A stretch of DNA of 14,544 nt from SCQX01 sp035720945 (GCA_035720945.1 DASTNK010000118.1:1-14544); one strand, 5' to 3'; positions 7,791 through 14,472 are shown, counted from the first letter of the stretch. The notes: generated from the sequence alone by a model not told the origin. A program made the numbers and translations.

Positions 7791-8482
7791 GCGATGCGTC
7801 GACGCGACACCCTGTCATCACCATCGACGGCCCGACGGCCTCGGGCAAGGGTACGGTGGCCGACCACGTCGCGCGGGCGCTGGGGTGGCACGTGCTCGAC
7901 AGCGGCGCCTTATATCGGCTGACGGCGCTGTCGGTGGAAACCCGGGAACTGGACATCGACGACACCGAGGCCGTCGCCGACGCGGCGCGCGGACTCGATG
8001 TGGAGTTCCGCGAAGGTCGGGTGTGGATGGGCGGTGATGACGTGACGGGCGCCATCCGTCTCGAGCGCATCGGCGAACTGGCCTCGCGCATCGCCGCGCT
8101 GCGGCCGGTGCGCGCGGCCCTGCTCGACCGACAGCGGCGTTTTCTCCGTCCCCCGGGCTTGGTGGCGGACGGTCGCGACATGGGCACCGTGGTGTTTCCG
8201 GACGCGCATCTCAAGATATTCCTCGTGGCCGACGTCGATTCGCGTGCCGAGAGGCGCTGTAAGCAGTTGAAGGGAAAGGGGATTTCTGCTAACCTAGCGG
8301 CCCTGTTGGAGGATATGCGCGCGCGCGACGCACGCGATCGCAACCGGGATGTTTCGCCGCTGGTGCCAGCGGCCGACGCCAAAACGATCGATTCGTCCGA
8401 TCTCAGTATCGACGAAACGGTCAATGCAGTACTCGACCTCTGGTCGAGCCTGGGTGCCCAGGATTCCGGCAAGGCCAGGTAG
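7787..8482 (+). CDS. cmk: Cytidylate kinase
   Basis: Cmk phosphorylates CMP and dCMP with ATP, recycling pyrimidine nucleotides from RNA turnover and lipid metabolism. The 231-residue protein has the P-loop GPTASGKGT (Lys21), LDSGALYR (37-44), GRDMGTVVFPDA (Arg130-Asp131), and the lid-region sequence RDARDRNRDVSPL. Its length fits the bacterial type I family (E. coli 227 residues). ATG 7787 overlaps the aroA stop (ATGA) and has AGGGG at 7771-7775. A longer frame opening at 7487 has no family similarity ahead of MSDAST. A run of unusual codons near 8270-8297 (GGA, ATT, TCT, CTA) coincides with a possible promoter for rpsA. The next gene lies 115 bases downstream. Confidence 0.97.
   Translation: MSDASTRHPVITIDGPTASGKGTVADHVARALGWHVLDSGALYRLTALSVETRELDIDDTEAVADAARGLDVEFREGRVWMGGDDVTGAIRLERIGELASRIAALRPVRAALLDRQRRFLRPPGLVADGRDMGTVVFPDAHLKIFLVADVDSRAERRCKQLKGKGISANLAALLEDMRARDARDRNRDVSPLVPAADAKTIDSSDLSIDETVNAVLDLWSSLGAQDSGKAR
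8267..8295 (+). promoter_or_regulatory. Candidate internal promoter for rpsA within cmk
   Basis: TTGAAG (8267-8272) and TAACCT (8290-8295) are 17 bases apart, and TGC directly before the -10 fits an extended -10. The matches to the sigma-70 consensus are only 4/6 and 3/6. However, the stretch is AT-rich for this gene and uses codons rare in the neighbourhood, which suggests a constraint other than the protein. E. coli rpsA is also served by more than one promoter. Start-site mapping near 8302 would decide. Confidence 0.3.
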
Positions 8483-8515
8483 CCCGCTACCTGTCGCCCA
8501 TGCCAGGGTCAGGGG

Positions 8516-8524
8516 TTTCTTTTT
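8516..8524 (+). promoter_or_regulatory. U-rich tract in the rpsA leader
   Basis: TTTCTTTTT lies 34 bases after the cmk stop and just ahead of the leader hairpin. U-rich single strands are known binding sites of ribosomal protein S1, so this may be where S1 acts on its own mRNA. A weak hairpin before it (CCTG 8490-8493 with CAGG 8510-8513, plus an inner CCC/GGG) could instead make it a poor terminator of the upstream array. Neither role is proven. Confidence 0.3.
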
Positions 8525-8528
8525 ACTC

Positions 8529-8555
8529 CACTGGGGCGGTTTCGCCGCTTCGGTG
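8529..8555 (+). promoter_or_regulatory. Hairpin in the rpsA mRNA leader
   Basis: CACTGGGGCGG (8529-8539) pairs with CCGCTTCGGTG (8545-8555) around the loop TTTCG. This makes an 11-bp stem with three G-U pairs, 42 bases before the rpsA start. It is not followed at once by a U-run, so it is not a usual terminator. Pairs kept as G-U fit selection at the RNA level. In E. coli the rpsA leader folds into hairpins that replace a normal Shine-Dalgarno site and mediate autoregulation by S1; a similar role is inferred here. Confidence 0.45.
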
Positions 8556-8597
8556 TGCCACTTTTGACAGCCCCGCAAGGCTGATGGATCACTCTTA

Positions 8598-10313
8598 ATG
8601 TCCACCACTGCAACCCATGCCGCGATTGGCGGCGAATCCTTTGCCGACCTGTTCGCCGAGAGCGTCAAGAGCCAGGACATGAAGTCCGGCGAAGTCATCT
8701 CCGCGGAAGTCGTGCGCATCGACCACAACTTCGTCGTGGTCAACGCCGGCCTCAAGTCGGAAGCGCTCATTCCCCTGGAAGAATTCCTCAATGACCAGGG
8801 TGACGTCGAGGTCAAGGAAGGCGATTTCGTCTCCGTCGCCATCGACTCCCTGGAAAACGGCTACGGCGACACCATCCTGTCGCGTGACCGCGCCAAGCGC
8901 CTGTCGGCCTGGCTGCAACTCGAACAGGCGCTGGAATCCGGCGACCTGGTCACCGGCACCATCACCGGCAAAGTCAAGGGCGGCCTCACCGTCATGACCA
9001 ACGGCATCCGTGCGTTCCTGCCGGGCTCGCTGGTCGACCTGCGTCCTGTCAAGGACACCACGCCGTACGAAGGCAAGACCACCGAATTCAAGGTCATCAA
9101 GCTCGACCGCAAGCGCAACAACGTCGTGCTGTCGCGCCGCGCCGTGCTCGAGGCCAGCATGGGCGAAGAACGCCAGAAGCTGCTCGAGAACCTGTCCGAA
9201 GGCGCCATCGTCAAGGGCGTGGTCAAGAACATCACCGATTACGGCGCGTTCATCGACCTGGGTGGCATCGACGGCCTGCTGCACATCACCGACATGGCCT
9301 GGCGCCGTGTGCGGCATCCCTCCGAGGTGCTGCAGGTGGGTCAGGAAGTCGAAGCCAAGGTTCTCAAGTTCGACCAGGAAAAGAGCCGCGTGTCGCTGGG
9401 TGTCAAGCAGCTTGGCGAAGATCCCTGGATCGGCTTGGCCCGCCGCTACCCGCAAGGCACCCGCCTGTTCGGCAAGGTCACCAACCTGACCGACTACGGT
9501 GCGTTCGTTGAAGTCGAAGCCGGCATCGAAGGTCTGGTGCACGTCTCCGAAATGGACTGGACCAACAAGAACGTCGATCCGCGCAAGGTGGTCACACTGG
9601 GCGAGGAAGTCGAAGTCATGGTCCTCGAAATCGACGAAGACCGTCGCCGCATCTCGCTGGGCATGAAGCAGTGCCGTGCCAACCCGTGGGAAGAGTTCTC
9701 GATCAACTTCAAGCGTGGCGACAAGGTCCGTGGCGCCATCAAGTCCATCACCGACTTCGGCGTGTTCGTGGGTCTGCCTGGCGGCATCGATGGCCTGGTC
9801 CATCTGTCCGACCTGTCCTGGACGGAATCCGGCGAAGAAGCCGTGCGCGCCTTCAAGAAGGGCGACGAACTCGACGCGGTGGTTCTGGGTATCGACACCG
9901 ACAAGGAACGCATCTCCCTGGGCATCAAGCAGCTCGAAGGCGATCCGTTCAACAACTTCGTGGCCACCTACGAGAAGGGCGCCGTCGTTCCTGGCACCAT
10001 CAAGTCGGTCGAAGCCAAGGGCGCCGTGATCACGCTGTCTGTTGACGTCGAGGGTTATCTGCGTGCCTCCGAGATCTCCGCCGGCCGCGTCGAAGACGCC
10101 ACGACGGTGCTCAAGGCTGGCGAAAGCCTCGAAGCCATGATCATCAACGTCGATCGCAAGACACGTTCGATCCAGTTGTCGATCAAGGCCCGTGAAAACG
10201 CCGATGCGGCCGAAACCATTCAGCGCATGTCGGAAGCCAGCGCTTCGTCGGGCACGACCAACCTGGGCGCATTGCTCAAGGCCAAGCTCGACCAGCAACG
10301 CGACGATGGTTGA
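8598..10313 (+). CDS. rpsA: 30S ribosomal protein S1
   Basis: S1 is the large RNA-binding protein of the 30S subunit. It unfolds and docks mRNA, above all those with weak Shine-Dalgarno sites. The 571-residue product (E. coli 557) contains six S1/OB repeats, at about 31-97, 115-181, 202-270, 287-357, 374-444 and 461-530. The RNA-binding core is clear in the middle repeats (ITDYGAFIDLGGIDGLLHI; LTDYGAFVEVEAGIEGLVHV; ITDFGVFVGLPGGIDGLVHL). The first two repeats are more divergent, as expected for the ribosome-anchoring part. Codon use is biased as in highly expressed genes, with arginine almost always CGC or CGT. The start ATG 8598 has no good Shine-Dalgarno site: only GGA at 8586-8588, and CAAGG 17 bases away. 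This fits S1 autoregulation. ihfB begins 6 bases after the stop. Confidence 0.98.
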   Translation: MSTTATHAAIGGESFADLFAESVKSQDMKSGEVISAEVVRIDHNFVVVNAGLKSEALIPLEEFLNDQGDVEVKEGDFVSVAIDSLENGYGDTILSRDRAKRLSAWLQLEQALESGDLVTGTITGKVKGGLTVMTNGIRAFLPGSLVDLRPVKDTTPYEGKTTEFKVIKLDRKRNNVVLSRRAVLEASMGEERQKLLENLSEGAIVKGVVKNITDYGAFIDLGGIDGLLHITDMAWRRVRHPSEVLQVGQEVEAKVLKFDQEKSRVSLGVKQLGEDPWIGLARRYPQGTRLFGKVTNLTDYGAFVEVEAGIEGLVHVSEMDWTNKNVDPRKVVTLGEEVEVMVLEIDEDRRRISLGMKQCRANPWEEFSINFKRGDKVRGAIKSITDFGVFVGLPGGIDGLVHLSDLSWTESGEEAVRAFKKGDELDAVVLGIDTDKERISLGIKQLEGDPFNNFVATYEKGAVVPGTIKSVEAKGAVITLSVDVEGYLRASEISAGRVEDATTVLKAGESLEAMIINVDRKTRSIQLSIKARENADAAETIQRMSEASASSGTTNLGALLKAKLDQQRDDG

Positions 10314-10319
10314 ACGGGC

Positions 10320-10649
10320 GTGACTAAATCCGAGCTGATAGCGATTCTGGCCACTCGGTACCCGCAACTGGCGGCTCGCGACACGGATTACGCCGTGAAG
10401 ACGGTTCTCGAGGCCATGGCCCAGGCGCTGGCCGACGGTCAGCGCATCGAGATCCGTGGTTTCGGCAGTTTTTCGTTGTCGTCGCGCTCGCCACGTGTGG
10501 GCCGCAATCCGAAATCCGGTGAGACCGTGCATGTTCCGGGCAAGCTGGTTCCGCATTTCAAGGCGGGCAAGGAATTGCGCGAGCGGGTCGATTCCGCCTA
10601 CGACGCCGAAATCAAGGCGTCGGGCCAGTCGTTGTTTTCAGTGGGGTAG
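10320..10649 (+). CDS. ihfB: Integration host factor subunit beta
   Basis: IHF beta pairs with IHF alpha to form a sequence-specific DNA-bending protein of the HU/IHF family. It acts in nucleoid structure, recombination and transcription, notably from sigma-54 promoters. The 109-residue product opens MTKSELIAIL, has the family core RGFGSFSLSSRSPRVGRNP (46-64) with the intercalating Pro64 at the beta-arm tip, and the C-terminal VPHFKAGKELRERV. E. coli IHF beta has 94 residues; the extra C-terminal tail (about residues 90-109) lies beyond the family core and its role is unknown. The start is GTG 10320 with a poor ribosome binding site, 6 bases after the rpsA stop, so it is probably coupled to rpsA translation. 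The rpsA-ihfB pair is common in proteobacteria. A terminator follows. Confidence 0.97.
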   Translation: MTKSELIAILATRYPQLAARDTDYAVKTVLEAMAQALADGQRIEIRGFGSFSLSSRSPRVGRNPKSGETVHVPGKLVPHFKAGKELRERVDSAYDAEIKASGQSLFSVG

Positions 10650-10658
10650 TTCTCTGGC

Positions 10659-10692
10659 CGGGGCGGCCACCGCCGGTGTGGTGGCCGCCCTG
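10659..10692. repeat. Perfect GC-rich inverted repeat after ihfB
   Basis: GGGCGGCCACC (10661-10671) pairs without mismatch with GGTGGCCGCCC (10680-10690) around an 8-base loop. One G-T and one C-G pair extend it to 13 bp. It begins 10 bases after the ihfB stop and has no U-run, so alone it is not an intrinsic terminator. It may block 3' exonucleases or help the terminator 17 bases further on. Confidence 0.7.
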
Positions 10693-10708
10693 ATCAGCGT
10701 TGGTTCCT

Positions 10709-10743
10709 CAGACAAGCCCTCGTATCGGGGGCTTGTCTGTTTT
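10709..10743 (+). terminator. Intrinsic terminator of the rpsA-ihfB unit
   Basis: CAGACAAGCCCTC (10709-10721) pairs over 13 bp, with one G-U pair, to GGGGGCTTGTCTG (10727-10739) around the loop GTATC. TTTT (10740-10743) follows directly. This is a textbook rho-independent terminator, though with a short U-tract. It separates the translation/nucleoid genes from the lapA-hldD unit. Confidence 0.85.
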
Positions 10744-10808
10744 CATGGGGCTGCCTGTTTTTGTGGGCCGTCTTCTGGCGCTGCCTGATGGCATGTCGGC
10801 GTGTGTCG

Positions 10809-10828
10809 CGGGCGATTGCCCGTACAAT
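10809..10828 (+). promoter_or_regulatory. Candidate lapA promoter: inverted repeat joined to a -10 hexamer
   Basis: TACAAT (10823-10828) matches the -10 consensus at 5/6 and would start transcription about 30 bases before lapA, downstream of the ihfB terminator. No good -35 is seen at 16-18 bases. The perfect inverted repeat CGGGC-GATT-GCCCG (10809-10822) directly abuts the hexamer, where an activator or repressor could bind. No family can be assigned to the repeat. Confidence 0.45.
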
Positions 10829-10863
10829 TGAAAATTACCCGAAAGCAAGTTGGAGTGCTCACC

Positions 10864-11193
10864 ATGCGTATACTGGCCTGGATACTCAGATTGATCGTGT
10901 TCGTGCTGGTGCTGATGTTCGCCATGAACAACACCGGCCCGGTCGATGTCAATTTCTATGCCGGCCACATGATCACCGGTGTGCCCTTGATCGTCGTCAT
11001 GCTGGTGTTGTTCGTCATCGGCGTGGCGCTAGGCCTGCTGGTTGCGCTGCCGGCCATCCTGCGCAGGCGCCGCGAAGCCCGGAAGCTGCGCCGCGACCTG
11101 AGCCGTCTTCAAGAGCAGATCCGCCACCCTGCCTCCGGTCTTCCGTCGGACGCTGTGGCACCCGAGACCGTGGCGCCCCTGGCGCCGCTATGA
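10864..11193 (+). CDS. lapA: Lipopolysaccharide assembly protein A (LapA, DUF1049)
   Basis: LapA is a small inner-membrane protein that works with LapB in control of LPS synthesis. The 109-residue product has two membrane segments, at about residues 4-22 (LAWILRLIVFVLVLMFAM) and 40-63 (LIVVMLVLFVIGVALGLL), joined by a short loop with NNTGPVDVNFYAGH, the family's core motif. A basic stretch (RRRREARKLRRDL) and a probably coiled cytoplasmic tail follow. The end is rich in Pro and Ala. I chose ATG 10864, with GGAG at 10852-10855 eight bases upstream. A GTG at 10801 would add 21 residues, but these lie across the likely promoter and put a charged stretch before the first membrane segment. lapB follows after 24 bases. 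Confidence 0.9.
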   Translation: MRILAWILRLIVFVLVLMFAMNNTGPVDVNFYAGHMITGVPLIVVMLVLFVIGVALGLLVALPAILRRRREARKLRRDLSRLQEQIRHPASGLPSDAVAPETVAPLAPL

Positions 11194-11217
11194 CGTCTGG
11201 CACCGGAGGCTGCGTCC

Positions 11218-12429
11218 GTGGATTTTGAACCCTGGTGGCTGATTTTTGTCCCGTTGCTGTTCGCGCTGGGGTGGATAGCGGCGCGTGTGGACATCCGGCA
11301 GATGCTGTCGGAAACGCGCAACCTGCCCGACTCCTATTTCAAGGGCTTGAACTTCCTGCTCAATGAACAGCCGGACCGTGCCATCGATGCGTTTGTCGAA
11401 GTGGCGAAACTCGATCCGGAAACCACCGAGCTGCATTTCGCGCTGGGCAGCCTTTTCCGGCGCCGGGGGGAAATGGAGCGGGCCATCCGCGTGCACCAGA
11501 GCCTCCTGTCGCGCGCCGACCTGCCGCAGGCGGACCGCGAGAATGCCCAATACGAATTGGCGCAGGATTTTCTCAAGGCGGGCATGCTGGACCGCGCCGA
11601 GCAGGCGTTCGAATCCATCCAGGGCACCCGGTTCGCCGTGCCGGCCATGCGCGCGCTGATCCGCATCTACGAATCCGAACACGACTGGCCGCGTGCGATC
11701 GAAGCGGTCAAACGCTTGCGGGCATTGGTCGATGAGCCGGTGCCGCAGCTCGTCCATTACCAATGCGAGCAGGCCGAGGCGGCCCTGGCCATTCCGGACC
11801 CACGCGCTGTCGAAGCCGCGCTCGATGAGGCCGACAATGCCGCGCGCGCGTTGCATGGCCACGACGGCAGTCAGGCCTCGGAGGCACGCATCGCGATGCT
11901 CAAGGCGGCGCTGGCCAGGCTCAATCAGGCGCCGGGCAAGGAACTGGCCTACCTCGAGTCCGTGCTCACCATCGCACCGAAATTCGCCAGCCTGGTGGCG
12001 GCCGATCTGCTCGAGTGCTATCGCCGTGAAGGAAGTGAGGAACACGGCTTGGCTCTGCTCAAGGACCATTATCTGCGTTATCCATCGCTCGACATGTTCA
12101 AGGTTGTGTTCGGCGGATTGCGGGCGCGGCAGGGGTATGCCCCGGCCTGGGAGTTCGCGCGGGACGCCTTGCGTGCCCACCCATCGCTTCTAGGTCTCGA
12201 TCGCCTGCTCGAGGCCGAACTGGCCAGCAAAGACACCCCCAGGCAGACGGGTATCGCGCCAGGCGCCGATCTCGGGTTGCTGCGCACACTTATCCACAAG
12301 CACATCCAGCGCCTCGACCGCTATTCGTGTCGTGTATGCGGTTTCGAGGCCCGGCATTTCTATTGGCAGTGCCCGGGCTGTAGTTCCTGGGAAACCTACG
12401 AGCCTCGCCGCATCGAGGAATTGAAATGA
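11218..12429 (+). CDS. lapB: Lipopolysaccharide assembly protein B (LapB, TPR and rubredoxin-type zinc domain)
   Basis: LapB (YciM) is an inner-membrane adaptor. In E. coli it directs FtsH proteolysis of LpxC and so sets the rate of lipid A synthesis. The 403-residue product (E. coli 389) has one N-terminal membrane anchor at about residues 5-20 (WWLIFVPLLFALGWIAA), then TPR repeats from about residue 35 to 350 (e.g. FLLNEQPDRAIDAFVEVAKL; LHFALGSLFRRRGEMERAI), and a C-terminal zinc ribbon with Cys371, Cys374, Cys385 and Cys388 (CRVC...CPGC). All four ligands are present, so it looks intact. The start is GTG 11218 with a strong GGAGG at 11205-11209. The stop overlaps the next gene by ATGA, tying it to heptose synthesis. 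Confidence 0.96.
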   Translation: MDFEPWWLIFVPLLFALGWIAARVDIRQMLSETRNLPDSYFKGLNFLLNEQPDRAIDAFVEVAKLDPETTELHFALGSLFRRRGEMERAIRVHQSLLSRADLPQADRENAQYELAQDFLKAGMLDRAEQAFESIQGTRFAVPAMRALIRIYESEHDWPRAIEAVKRLRALVDEPVPQLVHYQCEQAEAALAIPDPRAVEAALDEADNAARALHGHDGSQASEARIAMLKAALARLNQAPGKELAYLESVLTIAPKFASLVAADLLECYRREGSEEHGLALLKDHYLRYPSLDMFKVVFGGLRARQGYAPAWEFARDALRAHPSLLGLDRLLEAELASKDTPRQTGIAPGADLGLLRTLIHKHIQRLDRYSCRVCGFEARHFYWQCPGCSSWETYEPRRIEELK

Positions 12430-13355
12430 TCTCTTTCCCCTTTGAGGCCGTCAGGCGCCTGAACGTGCTGGTGATTGGTGACGTCATGCTCGATCGCTAC
12501 TGGTTTGGCGAGGTAGAGCGGATTTCCCCCGAGGCCCCGGTGCCGGTGGTGCGTGTCGCGCGTCGTGAAGACCGTCTGGGCGGTGCCGCCAATGTGGCCC
12601 GCAATGTGGTCGCGCTGGGCGCGCGGGCGACGCTCGCGGGCGTGCTGGGGGCCGACGAGGCCGGTCGCCAAGTGAGGGAACTCGCCAGGCAGGCGGGGAT
12701 CGCCGATTGTCTGGTTGACGACGCCACCTCGCCGACCACGCTCAAGATGCGTGTGCTCGGGCGCCAGCAGCAATTGCTGCGTGTCGACTTCGAGGAGGGT
12801 CCCGGCGAGGCGTGCCTGAGCGCGCTGCGGGCCGCGGTCATCGATCTCATTCCGAAGCACGATATCATTGTGCTGTCCGACTATGCCAAAGGGGCGCTCA
12901 GCCACGTCGAACAGATCATTCAGGCAGGGCGGGACGCGGCGGTGCCGGTGCTGGTGGATCCCAAGGGGCATTTGTACCGGCGTTATCGCGGGGCCACGCT
13001 GGTGACCCCGAATCGCGCCGAAATGCGGGACGCCGTGGGCCATTGGCAGACCGAGGAGGAACTCGAAGAGGGTGCGCAGCACCTGCGCGCCGAACTGGGC
13101 CTGGAGGCGCTGCTGGTGACCCGGTCCGAACAAGGCATGACTTTGTTTTCCGAGGCGGGGCGTCAGCACGTGGATGCTCAGGCGCACGAGGTCTTCGACG
13201 TGTCGGGTGCGGGTGACACGGTGCTGGCCACGCTGGCCGTGGCGCGGGCGGCGGGGCTGCCCTGGTTCGACGCCATGTTGCTGGCCAACCGGGCGGGCGG
13301 TATCGTCGTGGGCAAACTGGGAACGTCGGTGGTGACGGCGGAGGAACTATCATGA
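12426..13355 (+). CDS. rfaE1: D-glycero-beta-D-manno-heptose-7-phosphate kinase (single-domain RfaE1/HldA)
   Basis: This PfkB-family sugar kinase adds the 1-phosphate to heptose-7-phosphate in the pathway to ADP-heptose, used in the LPS inner core. The 309-residue protein has the N-terminal NVLVIGDVMLDRYWFGEVERI, substrate and glycine-rich segments (RLGGAANVARNV), and the C-terminal PfkB signature DVSGAGDTVLATLA with catalytic base Asp264. It corresponds only to the kinase half of E. coli HldE (477 residues); no adenylyltransferase domain follows, so a separate rfaE2/hldC gene is expected elsewhere. The start overlaps the lapB stop (ATGA), with GAGGA at 12415-12419, and the stop overlaps hldD in the same way. 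The names rfaE, rfaE1 and hldA are all in use. Confidence 0.94.
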   Translation: MISFPFEAVRRLNVLVIGDVMLDRYWFGEVERISPEAPVPVVRVARREDRLGGAANVARNVVALGARATLAGVLGADEAGRQVRELARQAGIADCLVDDATSPTTLKMRVLGRQQQLLRVDFEEGPGEACLSALRAAVIDLIPKHDIIVLSDYAKGALSHVEQIIQAGRDAAVPVLVDPKGHLYRRYRGATLVTPNRAEMRDAVGHWQTEEELEEGAQHLRAELGLEALLVTRSEQGMTLFSEAGRQHVDAQAHEVFDVSGAGDTVLATLAVARAAGLPWFDAMLLANRAGGIVVGKLGTSVVTAEELS

Positions 13356-14344
13356 TCGTGGTGACCGGGGGCGCGGGCTTCATCGGCAGCAATCTGGTGC
13401 GTGGGCTCAATCGCTCGGGCCAAAGCAATATCCTGGTGGTCGACGACCTTACAGAGGGCGACAAGTTCGTCAATCTGGTGGGGTCGCAGATCGCCGATTA
13501 CCTGCACAAGGATGATTTCCGCAAGCGCGTGGCGCAGGGGCAGTTCACGAACATAGACGCCGTGTTGCACCAGGGGGCGTGTTCCGACACCACCGAGCGC
13601 GACGGGCGCTACATGCTGGACAACAACTACCGGGTAACCCTGGAACTGTTTCATTTCTGCCAGAAGCAAAAGATACCATTCATTTACGCGTCGTCGGCCG
13701 CGGTCTATGGATCGGGGCCGGTGTATGCGGAAAACCCCGCCAACGAGGCGCCATTGAATGTCTATGGTTATTCCAAATACCTGTTCGACCAGATCGTGCG
13801 CCGGCATCTGGAAACCTTGCGGGCGCCTGTGGTGGGGTTGCGCTACTTCAACGTCTATGGTCCCAACGAGCAGCACAAGGGTCGTATGTCTTCAGTGGCC
13901 TGGCACAATATGAATCAGTTCCGCAAAGAAGGTTTCGTGCGCTTGTTCGGCGGGTGGGACGGGTATGCCGATGGTGGCCAGCAACGCGACTTTGTCTCCG
14001 TAGACGACGTGGTGGATGTCAATCTGCATTTCCTGAATCGCACCCAGTCGGGGATATTCAATTGTGGCACCGGCCGCGCCCAGCCTTTCAACGATGTGGC
14101 TGGCACGGTGGTCAACACCTTGCGTGCGGAAACCGGCGAGGCCGAACTGCCGTTGGCCGACCTGGTTGAACAGGGTTTGATCCGCTACATTCCGTTCCCT
14201 GACGATCTGAAAGGCCGGTACCAAAGCCATACGCAGGCCGACCTGTCGCAATTACGCAAGGCAGGGTATGCGGCCCCGTTCCGCGATGTCCAGACCGGCG
14301 TGGCGGACTACGTGAGGCGCAGTCTGGCGCAAGGGCGCGTTTAG
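13352..14344 (+). CDS. hldD: ADP-L-glycero-D-manno-heptose 6-epimerase
   Basis: HldD (RfaD, GmhD) converts ADP-D-glycero-D-manno-heptose to the L-glycero form used by heptosyltransferases for the LPS inner core. The 330-residue protein (E. coli 310) is an extended short-chain dehydrogenase/epimerase. It has the nucleotide loop TGGAGFIGS (5-13), the family stretch LVVDDLTEGDKFVNLV, the YGYSK motif with Tyr138 and Lys142, and HKGRMSSVAWH with Lys176, matching the second catalytic base (Lys178) of E. coli. RYFNVYGP and the C-terminal KGRYQSHTQADLS are also conserved. ATG 13352 overlaps the kinase stop and has GAGGA at 13341-13345. The gene appears to be the last of the lapA unit; structured DNA and a terminator follow. 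Confidence 0.97.
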   Translation: MIVVTGGAGFIGSNLVRGLNRSGQSNILVVDDLTEGDKFVNLVGSQIADYLHKDDFRKRVAQGQFTNIDAVLHQGACSDTTERDGRYMLDNNYRVTLELFHFCQKQKIPFIYASSAAVYGSGPVYAENPANEAPLNVYGYSKYLFDQIVRRHLETLRAPVVGLRYFNVYGPNEQHKGRMSSVAWHNMNQFRKEGFVRLFGGWDGYADGGQQRDFVSVDDVVDVNLHFLNRTQSGIFNCGTGRAQPFNDVAGTVVNTLRAETGEAELPLADLVEQGLIRYIPFPDDLKGRYQSHTQADLSQLRKAGYAAPFRDVQTGVADYVRRSLAQGRV

Positions 14345-14383
14345 ATCCTTTGGGGGCGTTGTGAAACAGGGTTGAATGCAAGG

Positions 14384-14404
14384 CGCGCGTCTTCGCGACG
14401 CGTG
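14384..14404. repeat. Small inverted repeat after hldD
   Basis: CGCGCGTC (14384-14391) pairs with GACGCGTG (14397-14404) around the loop TTCGC, giving 8 bp with one G-U pair. It lies 40 bases after the hldD stop. There is no U-run after it, so it is not a terminator. It may be part of a folded leader for the next gene or simply the 3' end of the hldD transcript. Confidence 0.5.
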
Positions 14405-14472
14405 GCGTAACAGTACGGATGGACAGAGATGTGGTGCGGCGCTGTGCCCGCGGCCGGTATCCAGAGAAGATG

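Noticed and set aside
8490..8524. A possible terminator before rpsA (weak CCTG/CAGG hairpin followed by TTTCTTTTT).
   Set aside because: The stem is only 4 bp plus 3 bp with a bulge, too weak to call a terminator. It is noted as a U-rich leader element instead.
8564..8569. A perfect TTGACA hexamer 28 bases before rpsA.
   Set aside because: No acceptable -10 lies 16-18 bases downstream (GATCAC or ATCACT are the nearest), and transcription would start at or after the rpsA start codon.
8595..10556. A 653-codon open frame on the minus strand, covering all of rpsA and part of ihfB.
   Set aside because: It is the antisense shadow of rpsA. GC-rich codons with few stops on the opposite strand produce such frames, the predicted protein has no recognisable fold or motif, and rpsA below it is certain.
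10801..10863. A GTG start for lapA, 21 codons upstream.
   Set aside because: The added stretch covers the likely -10 and inverted repeat. ATG 10864 has a well-spaced GGAG and begins the protein right at the first membrane segment.
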